Assembly (NCBI RefSeq): GCF_036850765.1
Contig: NC_089494.1
Span: forward strand, 230,844,779-230,908,778
Reading direction: 5' to 3'
DNA from: Saccopteryx bilineata
Taxonomy: Eukaryota > Chordata > Mammalia > Chiroptera > Emballonuridae
DNA length: 64,000 nucleotides
Both the position numbers and the translations under genes were made by a program. The notes beneath the pieces were generated by a model that was not told the DNA's origin, ran no database searches, and saw nothing but the letters and a program-made list of their open reading frames with translations. Numbering within the stretch: the stretch's first letter is position 1; every line of letters begins with the position of its first letter. Positions 12,756 through 25,458 of this stretch are shown one piece after another.

Positions 12756-14479
12756 CTGCAGTGGCTAGAAAGTAAGCTATGGGTAAACATGCCTCAGCCT
12801 TTTCATCTGTAAAATGGGAGTAATAGTTGTGTTTACAAGGTTCACGGGAGCTTTAAATGACAAATAGTTTGGAATAGAGCTGGGCTTTTAGAAACAGCTC
12901 AGTAGAACACAGCGATAGTTATCAGCTGGTAAATTGAAAAGAAGAGGAAGTACTAGTAATAAAATTGAGAGCACAAAAAGTATTTATGACATGTACTTAG
13001 TATTGAAGGATCGGAAAAAAATCGATTAAAAGAAAACTAGGTAGCATACTGAAGGCTGCTAGAACTGGTTTCTAGTTCCTTTCTCCTTAATTTCAAACCA
13101 ATTTCACTTACATCTCTTTGCTTTAATTTCTCTATGGACTAATGTGTGTGCATAAATTAGACAATGGAAGAGAGTGCATTCAGCTTCCAGGAGACTCTCA
13201 CTTCACTCTGATCATCCTTATTGTAATTCGGTCTCTGCTCTCAATTAAATTAATTGCAAAACTCTAGTTAAGCTGCTCACAGTTGTTAGGGCATTTTTAG
13301 GTAAAATTTGTTTTTCTCCAGACCTGGGTCATCCTGAGAAATGCTCTCAAGTGAGTTTTCTCATGTTTTATGATGGATAATAATTTATAGTCAGTTTTCA
13401 GGTATCCTTTGGGACTTGTTCTATTTTTTGTTATTACATTTATCATCATATTTAATTTTATAATTATACTTTCAGACCAGTGCTTCCTACTATCATGTAT
13501 GATGTGCACGGGACATGCGTGCTAAATTTAATAAGCCAAAGTAAGGTTGAGATAAATAAAACACAGTGTGGAAAAGAATTCTAGAGTTGAACACATTTTT
13601 GTTATATTAAATTATTGTGTACACTTTTATACTAATTTTTCTCTACTATTCAAATAACAGAGAATTGCTTATATTTCATATTAGAGAAAATAGCTACTTA
13701 ATAACATTTAAAATTTAATTTAAAAAGATGTAGTGGAATGTATAAATGGTATTGTTTTTAACTCGATTCCTTTGAGACCTGAGATACCCATTTAAACTAC
13801 ATTATATAACCGTGGACTTTTAACTGTCTATTTTAGACCACAGGGTATTGAATAAATGTGTGCCTCATGGTACTATAACACAGGCTAATTGAAGTGGAGT
13901 ATAATAGATATGGCTTCAGTGAAATGTCCCTCAAAATATAGAGATTTAGCTGATAAACCATTTGGGAAACCCTAAAAATGTGTGAGTTAAAGGCAAAGCT
14001 TAAAAACATCAGCGAGCAGCTAGAGAGAAATTCACAATTCCTAGGCCGGGTAATAACAGAAGTTTCAAGATGACTTGATACACGAGGTGCCCTGAAGGTC
14101 CTGCATTGGAAAGAGGAAGCAGGTGTTGTAGCCCCATGCTTTTGGGGTATAACTATCACCCTTTCCCACCTTGTTGAACAGTAGGCCTATAGCTTTATCG
14201 AAGCTCAGAGGGGGCTGGCTGATTTGGCCTGGACAGTCCAGTCTTGGCTTTGCTTCAGGAAGACACCCAGGAGACCCTGCTGCTTGTCATTACCCTACTC
14301 CTAGTGGAGAGGCTCTGCTTGTGAAATGAGGCTTTAACATTAAACATTTGACATGTTCTGCTATTGATTTTCCCCCTTGAAGTGTTGCTGTGCCCCTGGC
14401 TCATTAGAAATTCTTAATATCTGTCAAAGTAAATAAAAACATTTAATGTAACCAGATGACTAGAAATGAAAGATTGTGT

Positions 14480-14570
14480 CTCCGTACTGTACTCAATCCA
14501 TGTAGGATTGTTATGAGGGTCAAATGCATTTTCTGAAATGATCTTTTCAAAAGCACTCTACGTACTTTTT
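14480..14570 (-). repeat. Possible MIR fragment
   Basis: Short antisense MIR-like pattern around 'ggattgttatgagggtcaaatg'. Weak. Confidence 0.35.
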
Positions 14571-14649
14571 CCCAGTTAAGTATGTTCACTGGAGATGAGA
14601 GAATTAGCTGGTAGCTGCAGAGAATGCGCTTGAAACAGTGGGGGGAGAT

Positions 14650-14875
14650 AAAACTGGATCCAAGCTATAGTTCTGTGGGTTGTCTGTTATGAGACCTTGG
14701 GAACTTTAGTTAGCCTTGCTGACATCAGTTTCCTCACCTCTGTAATGATACTGATAATATGCTCTTCACATAGTTTGTTTGTGTGTATCAAACAGTGATT
14801 CTCGTAAAATGTCCAAACATTGTCTATACTACTTGGCACACAGTAACTTCTCCATAAATAATAAATGCTGCTACT
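14650..14875 (-). repeat. MIR
   Basis: Antisense MIR: 'tgagaccttgggaactttag', 'catcagtttcctcacctctg', 'ttggcacacagtaacttctc' and 'cataaataataaatgct'. Confidence 0.8.
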
Positions 14876-15031
14876 GATATAGTATTCAAGGATGGTGTGT
14901 GAGTTTCCGAGAGGATATAAACTTCATTACCTCTTTCATAGATGCAAGATTTGCATATTTTCTCACTCTTTCCACCTTCTAATTTATTTTCTACCTAGCT
15001 GCCAAAGTGATCATTTAAAAACCTAAATTAG

Positions 15032-15248
15032 GCCCCAAGCCATGTAACTCAGTTGATTAAAACATCGTCCCAATACACCAAGTTTGTGGGTTCGAGCCCC
15101 GGTCAAGGCACATAAAAAAAAAATCAACCAATGAATGCATAAATAAGTAGAACAACAATTTGATATTTTCTTCTCTCTCTTTGTCTTTCTCTCTCTGTCC
15201 CCCTTCCTCTCTCTAAAAAAAAAAAAAATCAATTAAAATCCCCCCCAC
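15032..15248 (+). mobile_element. SINE family C inside the L2
   Basis: tRNA-derived head with B box GGTTCGAGCCC, then 'aatgaatgcataaataagta', a C/T-rich segment and A tail. Flanking AAATTAG at 15025-15031 and 15249-15255 is a plausible short target-site duplication. Confidence 0.85.
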
Positions 15249-15296
15249 AAATTAGATGATGTCATTGCTCTGCTTTTACTCTGGGCTTTCCACTAC

Positions 15297-15489
15297 CAGG
15301 GATCCCCAAACTTTTTACACAGGAGGCCAGTTCACTGTCCCTCAGACCACTGGAGGGCCGCCACATACAGTGCTCCTCTCACTGACCACCAATGAAAGAG
15401 GTGCCCCTTCCGGAAGTGCGGCAGGGGGCTGGATAAATGGCCTTAGGGGGCTGCATGCGGCCTGCAGGGCCATAGTTTGGGGACGCCTG
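15297..15489. mobile_element. Short non-autonomous hAT-like DNA transposon
   Basis: Terminal inverted repeats CAGGGATCCCCAAACT and, inverted at the far end, CAGGCGTCCCCAAACT (14 of 16 match). The GC-rich 193-bp interior has no coding capacity. No clean 8-bp duplication is visible. It sits inside the L2. Confidence 0.75.
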
Positions 15490-16265
15490 CTAGACTGAGA
15501 TTACAAGCTAAACCCCTTGCTGTGGTTTGGAAACCTTCTTTGCTCCTTTAGTGTCATCAACCTTGCCCCAGCCGCGCTGGGCTTTCTATTTCTCAAAAAT
15601 GCCAACTTCTTTCTCATTTTAATTGCGCATGTTGTTCCCTTTGCCTTTAAGGATCTATTACCTCCAGTAAGCCCTTTGCTCAAAAGACATCTCTGCAGAG
15701 AAATCGTTTCTGACTACCCTCAGCAGCTCTCCCGAGAGGATTATCTTTCTCTCTCTTTGCTTGTCTGTATGCCACCTGCCTTATTTATAAACTGCACAGT
15801 GGTAGAGAAGTTGACACTGTACAGGAGAAATTGACCATGGTATCACTGTATACCCAGGATTCATAACAGTGCCCAGCCCATAGTAGGTGCTCAATGAATA
15901 TTTATAGGAATGGATGAATAAGCTCTTTATTTAGGGAGCCTTCTAAATGTTTAGGTAAATGAAAGCTCAAAATATGTTGACTATAGTGATACATTATTTA
16001 GTATAATTAATATGTTCAAGTTCATGTATAAATCAAATTTTATACATATAAAATGAATCACAATGTGAAAGTTTGTTGGATGATATTCCCAGAAATGGTT
16101 TTGCTTCTTTCTTAGTAGGCTTCAGTTGGCAGACCAACCAGCTAAAGTATCATAACTGACTCTTCTCAAGCTTTCAAAATCCTGGGCCTATTAGGGGAAG
16201 AAGCACAAAATTGTTCCTGAGGATTAGCTTGGGGGCTCAGTGCTTTTTAAAAAAAATATCGACTA

Positions 16266-16631
16266 AGGCCCTGGCCGGTTGGCTCAGTGGTAGAGAGTCA
16301 GCCTGGCGTGCAGAAGTCCCGGGTTTGATTCCCGGCCAGGGCACACAGGAGAAGCGCCCATCTGCTTCTCCACCCCTCCCCCTCTCCTTCCTCTCTGACT
16401 CTCTCTTCCCCTCCCGCAGCCGAGGCTCCATTGGAGCAAAGATGGCCCGGGCGCTGGGGATGGCTCCTTGGCCTCTGCCCCAGGCGCTAGAGTGGCTCTG
16501 GTCACAACAGAGCGACGTCCCGGAGGGGCAGAGCATCGCCCCCTGGTGGGGGTGCCAGGTGGACCCCAGTCGGGCGCATGCGGGAGTCTGTCTGACTGTC
16601 TCTCCCTGTTTCCAGCTTCAGAAAAATACAA
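16266..16631 (+). mobile_element. SINE family A, full length, target-site duplication
   Basis: The tRNA-like head (16268-16342) has GCCCTGG and CCAGGGC ends able to pair, A box TGGCTCAGTGG, and B box GGTTTGATTCC. The body runs to CTTCAGAAAAATAC and an A tail. Flanked by AAAAAAAATATCGACTA at 16249-16265 and 16632-16648. The 154-residue frame at 16211-16675 is read-through of the SINE, not a gene. Carries a CTCF-like motif on the minus strand at 16536-16549. Confidence 0.95.
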
Positions 16632-17082
16632 AAAAAAAATATCGACTATTATGTACTCAATTAAAAAGACTTTAGGCCAACAACAGTTGAAAATCTTAGA
16701 CTTAACCGAAAACAAAACAATTATAAAATGTCTAGAGAATAATGAACTGGATCATGATTCAAAATTGGTTCATGTGAAGAATAGTTGGGGGTCCTGGAGG
16801 GATGAAGCCTGGGGGCACTGTGGTCATCCTCGAAAGATTCGGGGCCATGGCCTGGACGAGGAGCACACTCTTCTGTATGCTTCCATAGGACAAAGCTAGG
16901 GCCCATCATTAACAGTCACAGAAATAAGTTCTAGCTTAACTAAAGAAAGAACTTGGTGGATAATAAATTTGCATATGAAATTGTTGTCTGGGGATATGAT
17001 GAGTTGTTATCACTGAGGTTTTTAATCTGACTGATGAGAACTTGCCAGAAATATTTCAGTGGAATACAGCCTGTTTTAGTAG

Positions 17083-17452
17083 TTTTCTTTCTCCTTTTTC
17101 AAGTGAGAGGAGGGGAGATAGACAGACTCTCACATGTGCCCTGACTGGATACACCTGGCAACCTCCATCTAGGGCCGATGGTCTGTCCATCTGGGGCCAT
17201 GCTTGCAACTGAGCTATTGTTAGCACTTGAGGCGGAGGCTCCATGAAGCCATCCTCACTGCTTGGGGCTGACACACTCAAACCAATCGAACCATGGCTGC
17301 GGGAGGGGAAGAGAGAGAGAAAAAGAGAGAGCGAAGGGGGAGTGGGAGGGGTGGAGAAGCAGATGTTTGCTTCTCATGTATGCCCTGAACAAGGATTGAA
17401 CCCAGGACATCCACATGCTGGGCCAGTGCTCCACCACTGAACCAACTGGCCA
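17083..17452 (-). mobile_element. SINE family A, old subfamily
   Basis: Antisense copy: 3' end at 'caagtgagaggaggggagat', tRNA-like head ending 'ccaactggccag'. Flanks GTTTTAGTAG (17073-17082) and GTTTTGGTAG (17453-17462) match 9 of 10, a likely aged target-site duplication. Confidence 0.9.
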
Positions 17453-17639
17453 GTTTTGGTAGATTAGTTCTCTGTTGAACTAAGGGCCCGGTACATTCAT
17501 AGCGGCCCATGACGCTGGGTTAAAGGAGTTTAAAGATTAGAACTCTGCTATGTTGATATCTTCCATTCACTTTAGGTTCATCTTTTAAACTTTTGCTTTT
17601 GATTAAATCCTGATAAGTAAATAAAAGTTCTAGGCATAT

Positions 17640-17669
17640 TTTTGTTTGTTTGTTTGTTTGTTTGTTTGA
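17640..17669. repeat. (GTTT)n microsatellite
   Basis: About seven tandem GTTT units. Confidence 0.95.
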
Positions 17670-18461
17670 GTCAGTAGAGAAGAAGGAAAAAATGTTAAAA
17701 AAAATAAGAGATATTTAAACTTTCCTTTTTGGAAGGCATAATTTGTTAATTTCTTATCAATACCCTACTTAGATGTCCCTAGAAGGATCAGAGTTTTCTG
17801 AAAAGATGACCCTGCACTCTAATGCTCATTTTTTAAAGTTACTATAAAAGTTTCCTGTCAAATTTCAAACGCACAATTGATGTAGTTTCTGTTCTGACTC
17901 CATCAAATTACTAAAGATGGCCATAATACTGAGTAATCAAGATCGGCATCAGAGTTGTTATTGAAATGAATTTTTTAAAAAGTGTTTTCTATTTGAGAAT
18001 TAGGAAGCCTTTTCCTCACTATCCAGTTTATATTCACACTTTCTCCTACTGCATATTATTATGTTGCCACACTGTTTTTGAGCTGAATTTTACTGATAAT
18101 GTTTTAGTAAAAAAGTAGCAAATTTGCCTGTAATGTAATTCGAGAAGGCTTGCTGTATTCTTAAATATGTTATTTTATAAGACAGTATGTGCCAATCTCC
18201 TATGTAAACACAACCCTGAAAGCATCTTAAAAGCCAATTGGAAAATATATCTTGATTTAAAACATTTTTTTAAGAGTTCAGAAATTATATAAAGTTACCA
18301 TAAGCTTATTTTATTATTTGTTTCTAAATGGAGGATAATTGCATACTGCTAATTGATTTTACTAAAACTTTAATCTATGTCTCAAGAACTCTATTGGGTC
18401 ACATTTAGGAATAAATGGAAACAGTACAGAATTAAATTTTTTTAATAATAATAACTTGTTT

Positions 18462-18754
18462 TAAATGAGAGAAGGGTAGATAGAGAGACAGACTCCTGCA
18501 TGAGCCCCGACCAGATCCACCAGGGAACCCCGTCTGGGGCCAATGCTCTAATCATCCGAGCTATCCTCAGCATCTGGGACTGACACTCAAACCAACTGAG
18601 CCACTGGCTACAGAAAGGAAAGAGAGAGGGGAGGGGGAGAGAGAGGGGAAAAGAAGCAGATGGTCACTTCTCATGTGTGCCCTGACCAGGGATTGAACCC
18701 AGGACCTCCGCATGCCTGCCAACACGCTATCCATTGAGCCAGCCAGCCAGGGCA
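18462..18754 (-). mobile_element. SINE family A, old subfamily, internally shortened
   Basis: Antisense copy from 'aaatgagagaagggtagata' to 'gccagccagccagggc'. Similar AATAATAATAA-type sequences on both sides may be a degraded target-site duplication. Confidence 0.88.
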
Positions 18755-19884
18755 ATAATCATAATTTTAAAAAAATTATATATGTCAGTAGGCAAAGAAA
18801 AAAGATAAGCTTTATTGCTATTACCAACTAACTATTCTGGGAGTCATTTGCTGCTTACTTCCCTGATTTTACTCGCTAACCTGGAGACAGCAGTCTCTGT
18901 AGCCACAGCAGGGCTGGTTTCCTGACTGGTTGGGCGGCATATTGTATCACAGTTCCTTTCCAGTCGCAGGCAACAAGGGTGACCCAGATGCTTTTTTTTA
19001 TTTTTATTTTTTGGTGTTATACATAAAATATCAATGGTTGGTAGTAAGGTTCCATTTGCTGAGCCGAAATGGCTGCAAGTGTGGGTGATAGGCAGTCAGA
19101 CAGCTCATGTAACTAATTTTACAAAGACATAAAGCTCGAGAGCATCAGGCCATCACAGCTCAAGTCTTTCTGAAAATGCTTTGTCATGTCACTGATGGTG
19201 TCGCAAGCACATTATTTCATAAAGCTCAGTGGGGTAGTTTGTTGACTTCTTTCTCAATAATTCTTTGGTATTATGTGGATGTGGCTAGACTTTAGACTTA
19301 ATATTTGTGATTCAATTTATTCAAAGATCTGTATTAAAGGCGTCATTTCATAATGTGCAAAAATCAAAGCAGCTGCAAAAATAATTGAACAATTGCAAGT
19401 TTCTTTGGTGATGTGTTAATCCTCTATCCCATGGGCTCTGGTAAGCATGCCAAGTATTAATGAGAATCAGGCTCATGTTGGTTTAGAAGGGTATAGAATT
19501 TTATATTCTTTCAGGGATGGGTTTTACATTATTCACACCCATCTTAATTTAAGCTGTGTTTATTTGTTGGTATTTCCTCGAGTTTCTCTATTTTAAGGGT
19601 CACAGCCTGCTCTTGGCCTGTAAGTGAGACATTTAATTGTAGAGTTTCCATTCATAGCAATTTTACTGATGTTTTCCTCTTACATGGGAGATATTTCAAG
19701 ATTGAACAGCATGTGTAGAATTTGCTGGCCCGAAGGGGAGGGTATCTGGTGAACAGGGTCGGTGTGAGCTCTTGTTGAGCCCTTTAGGTTAGGAGTTTGG
19801 TAGCGATGGCTCTGCTCCCAACTTTGCCACTGAGAGCTTTATTCCAAGCCGACCATCACATTATCCTTGGAATGTGATTCATTC

Positions 19885-20350
19885 ATTTCTCCAATACATA
19901 TTTATGCAGTGCTGACTGTACACAATAGAGATACCGTAGCAAACAAAATAGCAAGAATCCTTGACCTCATGGAGTCCATATTATATTGAAAGGAGATAAG
20001 CAATAAGCAAATAAATAGTAAGTAAGTAAGCAACTAAATAAATAAATGTACATCAGATAGTGATAAGTGCAATAGAAAATATCCAGCAAAGCAGCTTTGG
20101 GAGACTGGGGGCGTGGCGGCAAGGGATGCGATTCTCCGCACAGTGCTGCTCAGGAAAACCTCAGTGAGAAGATCACATTTGATCTATCAGGATCCGGGAA
20201 TCTAGAAGGTGAGGGAGACCAGGACATTCTGAACATCCTGCGGCAACTGACAGGAGTGGGGGAGAGGGCCTGATGGAATCAGTCCTGCAAGCAGGTGCTG
20301 TCGGCAAGGATGTGAGTGTTGGGGGACAGACATCAGGGAGAGGGAGGAGG
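19885..20350 (-). repeat. L2
   Basis: Antisense L2: 'tatttatgcagtgctgactg', 'ttgacctcatggagtccata', 'tcagatagtgataagtgcaa', 'aaaacctcagtgagaagatc', then 'gaccaggacattctgaacat'. Confidence 0.8.
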
Positions 20351-20432
20351 TGTTGCCAGGCAGGCTTAGAGCTTGGGAGGGAGCTCCTTCTCAGCTTCTG
20401 ACATCAGCTCATTCAACAAGGATGTTAAGAAA

Positions 20433-20503
20433 GTTACCAATTTATTTATTCTTTCATCAAGTGCTTATTTGTACCAACAATGCACTGGGCACATAGTTTG
20501 CTG

Positions 20504-20547
<44 letters not shown>

Positions 20548-20790
20548 AAATGAATCACACACGGTTCTGCCTCCAGGAGACTGAGCATAATAGGGAGGCA
20601 GACCTGAAACCGATTAAATGGCTGTGCAGTGTGGTCAGTTTACAACGTGTAGGGTAACACAGAGAAGGAAGACCTCTTTTCAGCTGGCATTATTAGAAAA
20701 GCCTACATCCAAGGAGGTGGTAACAGCTGAATTGGGTTTTGGAGGATGAATAGAAGTTTATCATGTGTACAAGGTAGAAAAAGAAGGTAT
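20433..20790 (-). repeat. L2, second copy
   Basis: Antisense L2 again: 'atttattctttcatcaagtg', then after a GT microsatellite 'ctccaggagactgagcataa', 'tccaaggaggtggtaacagc', 'tgaattgggttttggaggat'. It repeats the consensus order of the copy at 19885-20350, so it is a separate insertion or a duplicated piece. Confidence 0.7.
20505..20546. repeat. (GT)n microsatellite
   Basis: About 21 uninterrupted GT dinucleotides; likely length-polymorphic. Confidence 0.97.
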
Positions 20791-20998
20791 TTCAGATAAA
20801 GTAATAATCTACATCTATTGGTATTAGGGAAACTGCAACTAGTTTGATTTTCTTAGAACATAAAATGGGAAGAGAATAAATGGATTTGAAGAAGTCTGAG
20901 GAAGTAAAATTAGTACTTCAAAATTACACATAAATGGTGAGGTCTTGGGTAGATGGTATTACCACCAGCAAAATTGTGCATGTCAAAGGAGTGCTGAG

Positions 20999-21366
20999 GC
21001 CCTGGCTGGCTGGCTCAGTGGTAGAGTGTCGCCCGGCACGTAGAAGTCCCGGGTTCGATTCCTGGCCAGGGCACACAGGAGAAGTGCCCATCTGCTTCTC
21101 CATCCTTCCCCCTCTCCTTCCTTTTTGACTCTCTCTTCCTCTCCCACAGCCAAGGCTCCATGGGAGCAAAGTTGGCCTGGGCACTGAGGACAGCTCCATG
21201 GCCTCCACCTCAGGCACTTGAATGGCTCCGGATGCAACAGAGCAACACCCCAGATGAGCAGAGCATTGCCCCCTGGTGGGCATGCTGGGTGGATCATGGT
21301 CGGGTGCATGCAGAAGTCTGTCTGACTGCCTCCCCGCTTCTCACTTCAGGGAAAAAAAAAAAAAAG
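20999..21366 (+). mobile_element. SINE family A, full length
   Basis: GGCCCTGGCTGGCTGGCTC head with intact B box GGTTCGATTCC, full body and A tail ending about 21366. No clear target-site duplication. CTCF-like motif on the minus strand at 21266-21279. Confidence 0.93.
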
Positions 21367-21507
21367 GTAGTCGTAGTGATGCTGGGAGATAATGAGTTGA
21401 TATTAACATAATATCTTGATCTGGTTCACGAATTATAAGACAGTCATTTTTTTTCAGTGGAGATGGAACAGATCTCCTTCTGGAGGAGGTGACAGGATTT
21501 ATACACA

Positions 21508-21700
21508 TATGCAGTGGTGTGCTGGTAAACTGGCTTCCTGAAAAACAAAACAAAACTATCCTATGTAGCATTTGCTGATTTCTTTGGTGAAAACAATCTT
21601 AACAGATTTCAAGAGAATAATAGTTTAACAATTTATGACACGTCACTGGTATTTTATCCCTTGGCAAGTATTTGTGGAGCTCCCCCTAGGGGTGATGCAT
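21508..21700. repeat. Possible old hAT-type element
   Basis: 'agtggtgtgctggtaaactg' followed by 'gtagcatttgctgatttctt' resembles an old mammalian non-autonomous hAT repeat. The far end is not resolved. Confidence 0.35.
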
Positions 21701-22839
21701 GCAGCAGTGTGCTATTTCTCATTTACTTCTCCATATCCACTCCCCACCTTCCTCCATCTGACGGGATGTCAACAATGGCTACTTTCTTGCTTCCTGTGGG
21801 GCTGAGCCGAAGAGAGGCCCTGACAGGGCATAGGAGTTTAGAAAGGGAGTCTGGTTGGGTAGTGCTGCCCTAGTTTCTTTGCCAGATTCTTGGGGTTGCT
21901 TGCATCCCCCTAGGAGAGGCTATGGCTCCTATCATGCAGCCTTCCCACGTGGCTTTCTGTAAGTTCCAATACTAACCCTCCCCTTTGCCCCTGAAGTCTG
22001 GGATGCTAGCAGCCACCTGTCTCAGCGTCCTGCTCTATGCCTGCCAGCTGCTTCCTCAGGGTCCCCTTCACTAAGTGTGCAGCAGTGACCCTGTTTCAGC
22101 AGGTCATTTCTTTCCTGCTGGAACCCTGGCTGTTTCACATGAAAAATAAGACAGACACAGTCCTGGGTTTTCAAGAGTTTCAGACTGATGTGACCCCAAA
22201 ATACCCTGACTTCTCCCATTATTTTTCTTCTGATGTGAGACAATGACATATACAAACATTCCCTTGAACATTTTTTTTTATCTCCACGTCTAGTAAAGGT
22301 AGGAATCAAGGAACCTCTTCCCTACCACTCTTTGGCCCCATCTTAGGAGGTCTCTGAGGGCCCCCAGGATGTGCTGACATGGAGAGCTAATGCCATTGGC
22401 CCATCACAGAGAGATAAGGCCTCTGTTGTTGTCTGTGCTTCCTGGTGGCAGTGCTGAAGCCATGCACCAGTGGCATTTGTGGCCTTATGTTCCTGTGTTA
22501 CCTGTGGCTCACGTTGGTGAGCAGACACCAGCTGGGTAAGGCCTTTGGGAGCACTGACTGGAGACATAGTAACTGGCTAGTGGTCTTCTTTTTAGGTTGC
22601 AGTTTCCTCATAGGATAAAAGGAAGAAATAGGAGTAAATTACCTTGCAAGCCCCTTCCAGCATTAACATTCTCTTCAAGACTCAAATCTGCAGCTCTAAG
22701 AGCTTGCTGAGACTATGACTTTGTAAGCATTGCTAACAGCTCAGCTTAACAAACACAAATTCAGGAATATATATGTATTTTTAAAAATGATTGTATGAGT
22801 CTCAGCTAAACAGCATGTCTCCGACCAAGCAAGATACCA

Positions 22840-23352
22840 AAGTGACCCATGGCTGCAAAGCAAATTGCCACACATTTAGCTGCTTAACATACAGCACCCA
22901 TCTATTATCTCGCAGTTTCTGTGGCCCTGGAATCTGGCAGGGACTTACCTGGATGCTTGGCTTCAGGGTCTGTCGTGTGGGTACAATCAAGGTGTTGGCC
23001 AGAGTTGGGTCTTACTTGAAGGCTTGACTGGGGAATGATCCAACTTTTAGTTCTTGTGATGGTTGGAAGAATTTTCGTTTCTCAAGAGCTATTGGACTGA
23101 GGACCTCAGTTTACCAGAGGCTACTGACAAGTCGTTGTTATGTGGGACTTCCCATACAGCAATTTGCTTCATCAAAGCCAGTAAGGGAGTCTGTTGGCAA
23201 CAGAAAGTCACAATCTTATGCACCCCATTACCACTTATTGGTTGGAAACAAGTCACTAGGCCAGCCCACACTTACAGGGAGAGGCTTACACAGGCCCTGA
23301 ATAGCAAAAGGCAGGGGTCACTGGAGATCATCTTAGAGTCTACCTGCCACAA
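22840..23352 (-). mobile_element. MaLR (MLT1-like) LTR
   Basis: Antisense LTR: 'aattgccacacatttagctg', 'ttatctcgcagtttctgtgg', 'gctattggactgaggacctc', 'acaagtcactaggccagccc', 'tcactggagatcatcttaga', ending 'ctacctgccac'. A near-complete, diverged solo LTR. The frames at 22791-23377 are artefacts. Confidence 0.85.
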
Positions 23353-23419
23353 AGACTCTTTTTTTTTTTTTTTTTAACAGAAGAAAGAATTTTAAATCCT
23401 GAACTCTCTTAATAGATTT

Positions 23420-23791
23420 TTTTTTATTTTTGTATTTTTCTGAAGTGAGAACCCCAGAAGGAAGGCAGACAGACTCCCGCATGCGCCCAACTGGGATCCA
23501 TCTGGCATGCCCACCAGGGGGCGATGCTTGGCCCCTCTGGGGCATTGCTCTGCTGCAATTGGAGCCATTCTAGTGCCTGAGGTGGAGGCCATGGAGCCAT
23601 CCCCAGTGCCTGGGCCAACTTTGCTCCAATGGAGCCTTGGCTGCGGGAGGGGAAGAAAGAGATAGAGAGAAAGGAGAGGGGGGAGGGGGGAGAAGCAGAT
23701 GGGCGCTTCTCCTGTGTGCTCTGGCCGGGAATTGAACCCAGGACTTCCACACATTGGGCTGAAACTCTACCACTGAGCCAAGTGGCCAGGG
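23420..23791 (-). mobile_element. SINE family A, full length, target-site duplication
   Basis: Antisense copy. Flanks CTCTTAATAGATTT (23406-23419) and CTCCTAAGAGATTT (23792-23805) match 12 of 14. CTCF-like motif CCACCAGGGGGCGA at 23511-23524. Frames at 23333-23773 come from this element. Confidence 0.94.
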
Positions 23792-24079
23792 CTCCTAAGA
23801 GATTTAAAGTTTAGTTTATTTGCCAAAAATAAAAGGTGACAACTAAATGTCATGTGTGATTCTGAATAGAGATTTTAGGGATACTTGAGCAAGATACTTA
23901 CTTTAAAGATATTATACCAATGCTAATTTCCTGGTTCTAATAATTAAACTGTAGTTGTGTAGGGTGTTGGCCTTGAGCAAGCTTAGATGCAGGATATATG
24001 AAGACTTTCAGTACTGTTTTCATAACTTTTCTATAAGTCAAAAAGTAGTTCAAAAGTTAGAAAAAGTGATTTATAAAAC

Positions 24080-24356
24080 TTTTTTTTTGTGATAGAGTCA
24101 GAGAGAGGGACAGACAGGAAGAAAGAGAGATGAGAAGCATCAATTCTTTGTTGCGGCACCTAAGTTGTTCATTGATTGCTTTCTCATATGTGCCTTGACT
24201 AGGAGGCTACAGCAGACTGAGTGACCCCTTGATAAGCCAGCAACCTTGGCTCAAGCTGGTGAACTTGCTCAAACTAGCTGGTGACCTCAGGGTCTCGAAC
24301 CTGGGTCCTTCACATCCCAGTCCAATGCTCTATCCACTGCGCCACCATCTTGTTGA
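24080..24356 (-). mobile_element. SINE family B
   Basis: Antisense copy: 'gagatgagaagcatcaattc', 'ttcattgattgctttctcat', B-box region 'gtctcgaacctgggtccttc', head 'ctctatccactgcgccacca'. Short TAAAACTT repeats flank it. Confidence 0.9.
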
Positions 24357-25458
24357 CTTGTAAAACTTAAAAATCTGTTCTTATATAAGCCTATTTTGTA
24401 GCTGTAGCTTATTTAATAATTTTAACATTAGATCTTATCAGAACTTTTCTTTTTGCAGATAAAATCTATACAGTTTTTTTTTGGTGGAATGGGGAAAAGT
24501 TAAAAAAAACAATAAAAATCTGTATTTTTTTTTTTTGTAAATAAACTTTAAAACTTTTGGGAAGTCAGTTTGGCTTAATAGTGCCTAGGTAAAATCTCCA
24601 AGTTTTTCGTAACTAAATAATTTTAGAATATCCTTCCTAGTGGAAATACTATAAAAACCTCACTATCACTGTATAGTATAATTACATCTGTTTTTGTTTC
24701 CTGCTTAAACTCTAGTTGAAATGTGTTAGGGACTTTTGCACAATACCAAGTGCAGTTCACACATCACTTTAACATAATCACCACCTCTACAAGGATGTTC
24801 TGATAGCCAGAACTGCTGCCTGCCCTGTGCTGAGCACTGTGTTCGGATGCCAGTCTGCTTGTTGCTTGGATATAGACACTTATATTCCAAAACAGTGTGG
24901 TCTGTCTCACCACACTGTTCCATGTGATGAAAGCAAAATACTTCAAACCCTCCTAGGAAGCTGAATTGCATGCAAAGCAAGAACAAATGGCTCCTCATTT
25001 TGCCCATTGTTTGGAAGGGCTGCTGGTTATTAATACTCAATCACTATTTCACATGCCCTTGTTCAGCAGTTTAAAGCTTATGGGCCTCCATTGGTTACAC
25101 CTCTTAAGAGAGCTGTCTGGAAACACTCTAGACATTTTTCTTAGGACCTATTTTTAGAATGGAAGCCCTAATGGCATTTTAATGTAGCTATATACTCCCA
25201 AAAAAAACCTAGAGAAATAATGTCTGTTACCTTCTGAAATTTAGCAAAGCTGGCAGGATTATCATTGCTCCCTAAGAAGCACCGTGTTAAAGGGTAAATT
25301 TTGATTTATGGGATGTTAGTGGTAAAAGGACCATGTAAACTCAGCTCTTCCAAACCCCTCACGTTTCAAATGAGGAAACTGAGTCTTGGTGTGAATGGAC
25401 TGCTGCCACAGATCAGACAGTGAGGAGCGGCTGTGAGAAAGTTTGAGGGGTGGACTTA

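Larger units (their letters stand above)
14965..15915 (+). repeat. L2, interrupted by a SINE and a hAT element
   Basis: Sense L2 3' region in three pieces: about 14965-15031 ('agctgccaaagtgatcattt'), 15256-15296 ('gatgatgtcattgctctgct'), and 15490-15915 ('tgttccctttgcctttaag' through 'agcccatagtaggtgctcaa'). The pieces run in the order expected of one L2 copy, so both inserts arrived later. Confidence 0.85.

Noticed and set aside
16268..16342. A tRNA gene
   Set aside because: It has tRNA-like ends and A/B boxes but is the head of a full SINE with body, A tail and target-site duplication; many copies occur.
16211..16899. Frames of 143-154 residues as a gene
   Set aside because: They read through a SINE bounded by a 17-bp target-site duplication, and similar peptides recur at each SINE A copy in the window.
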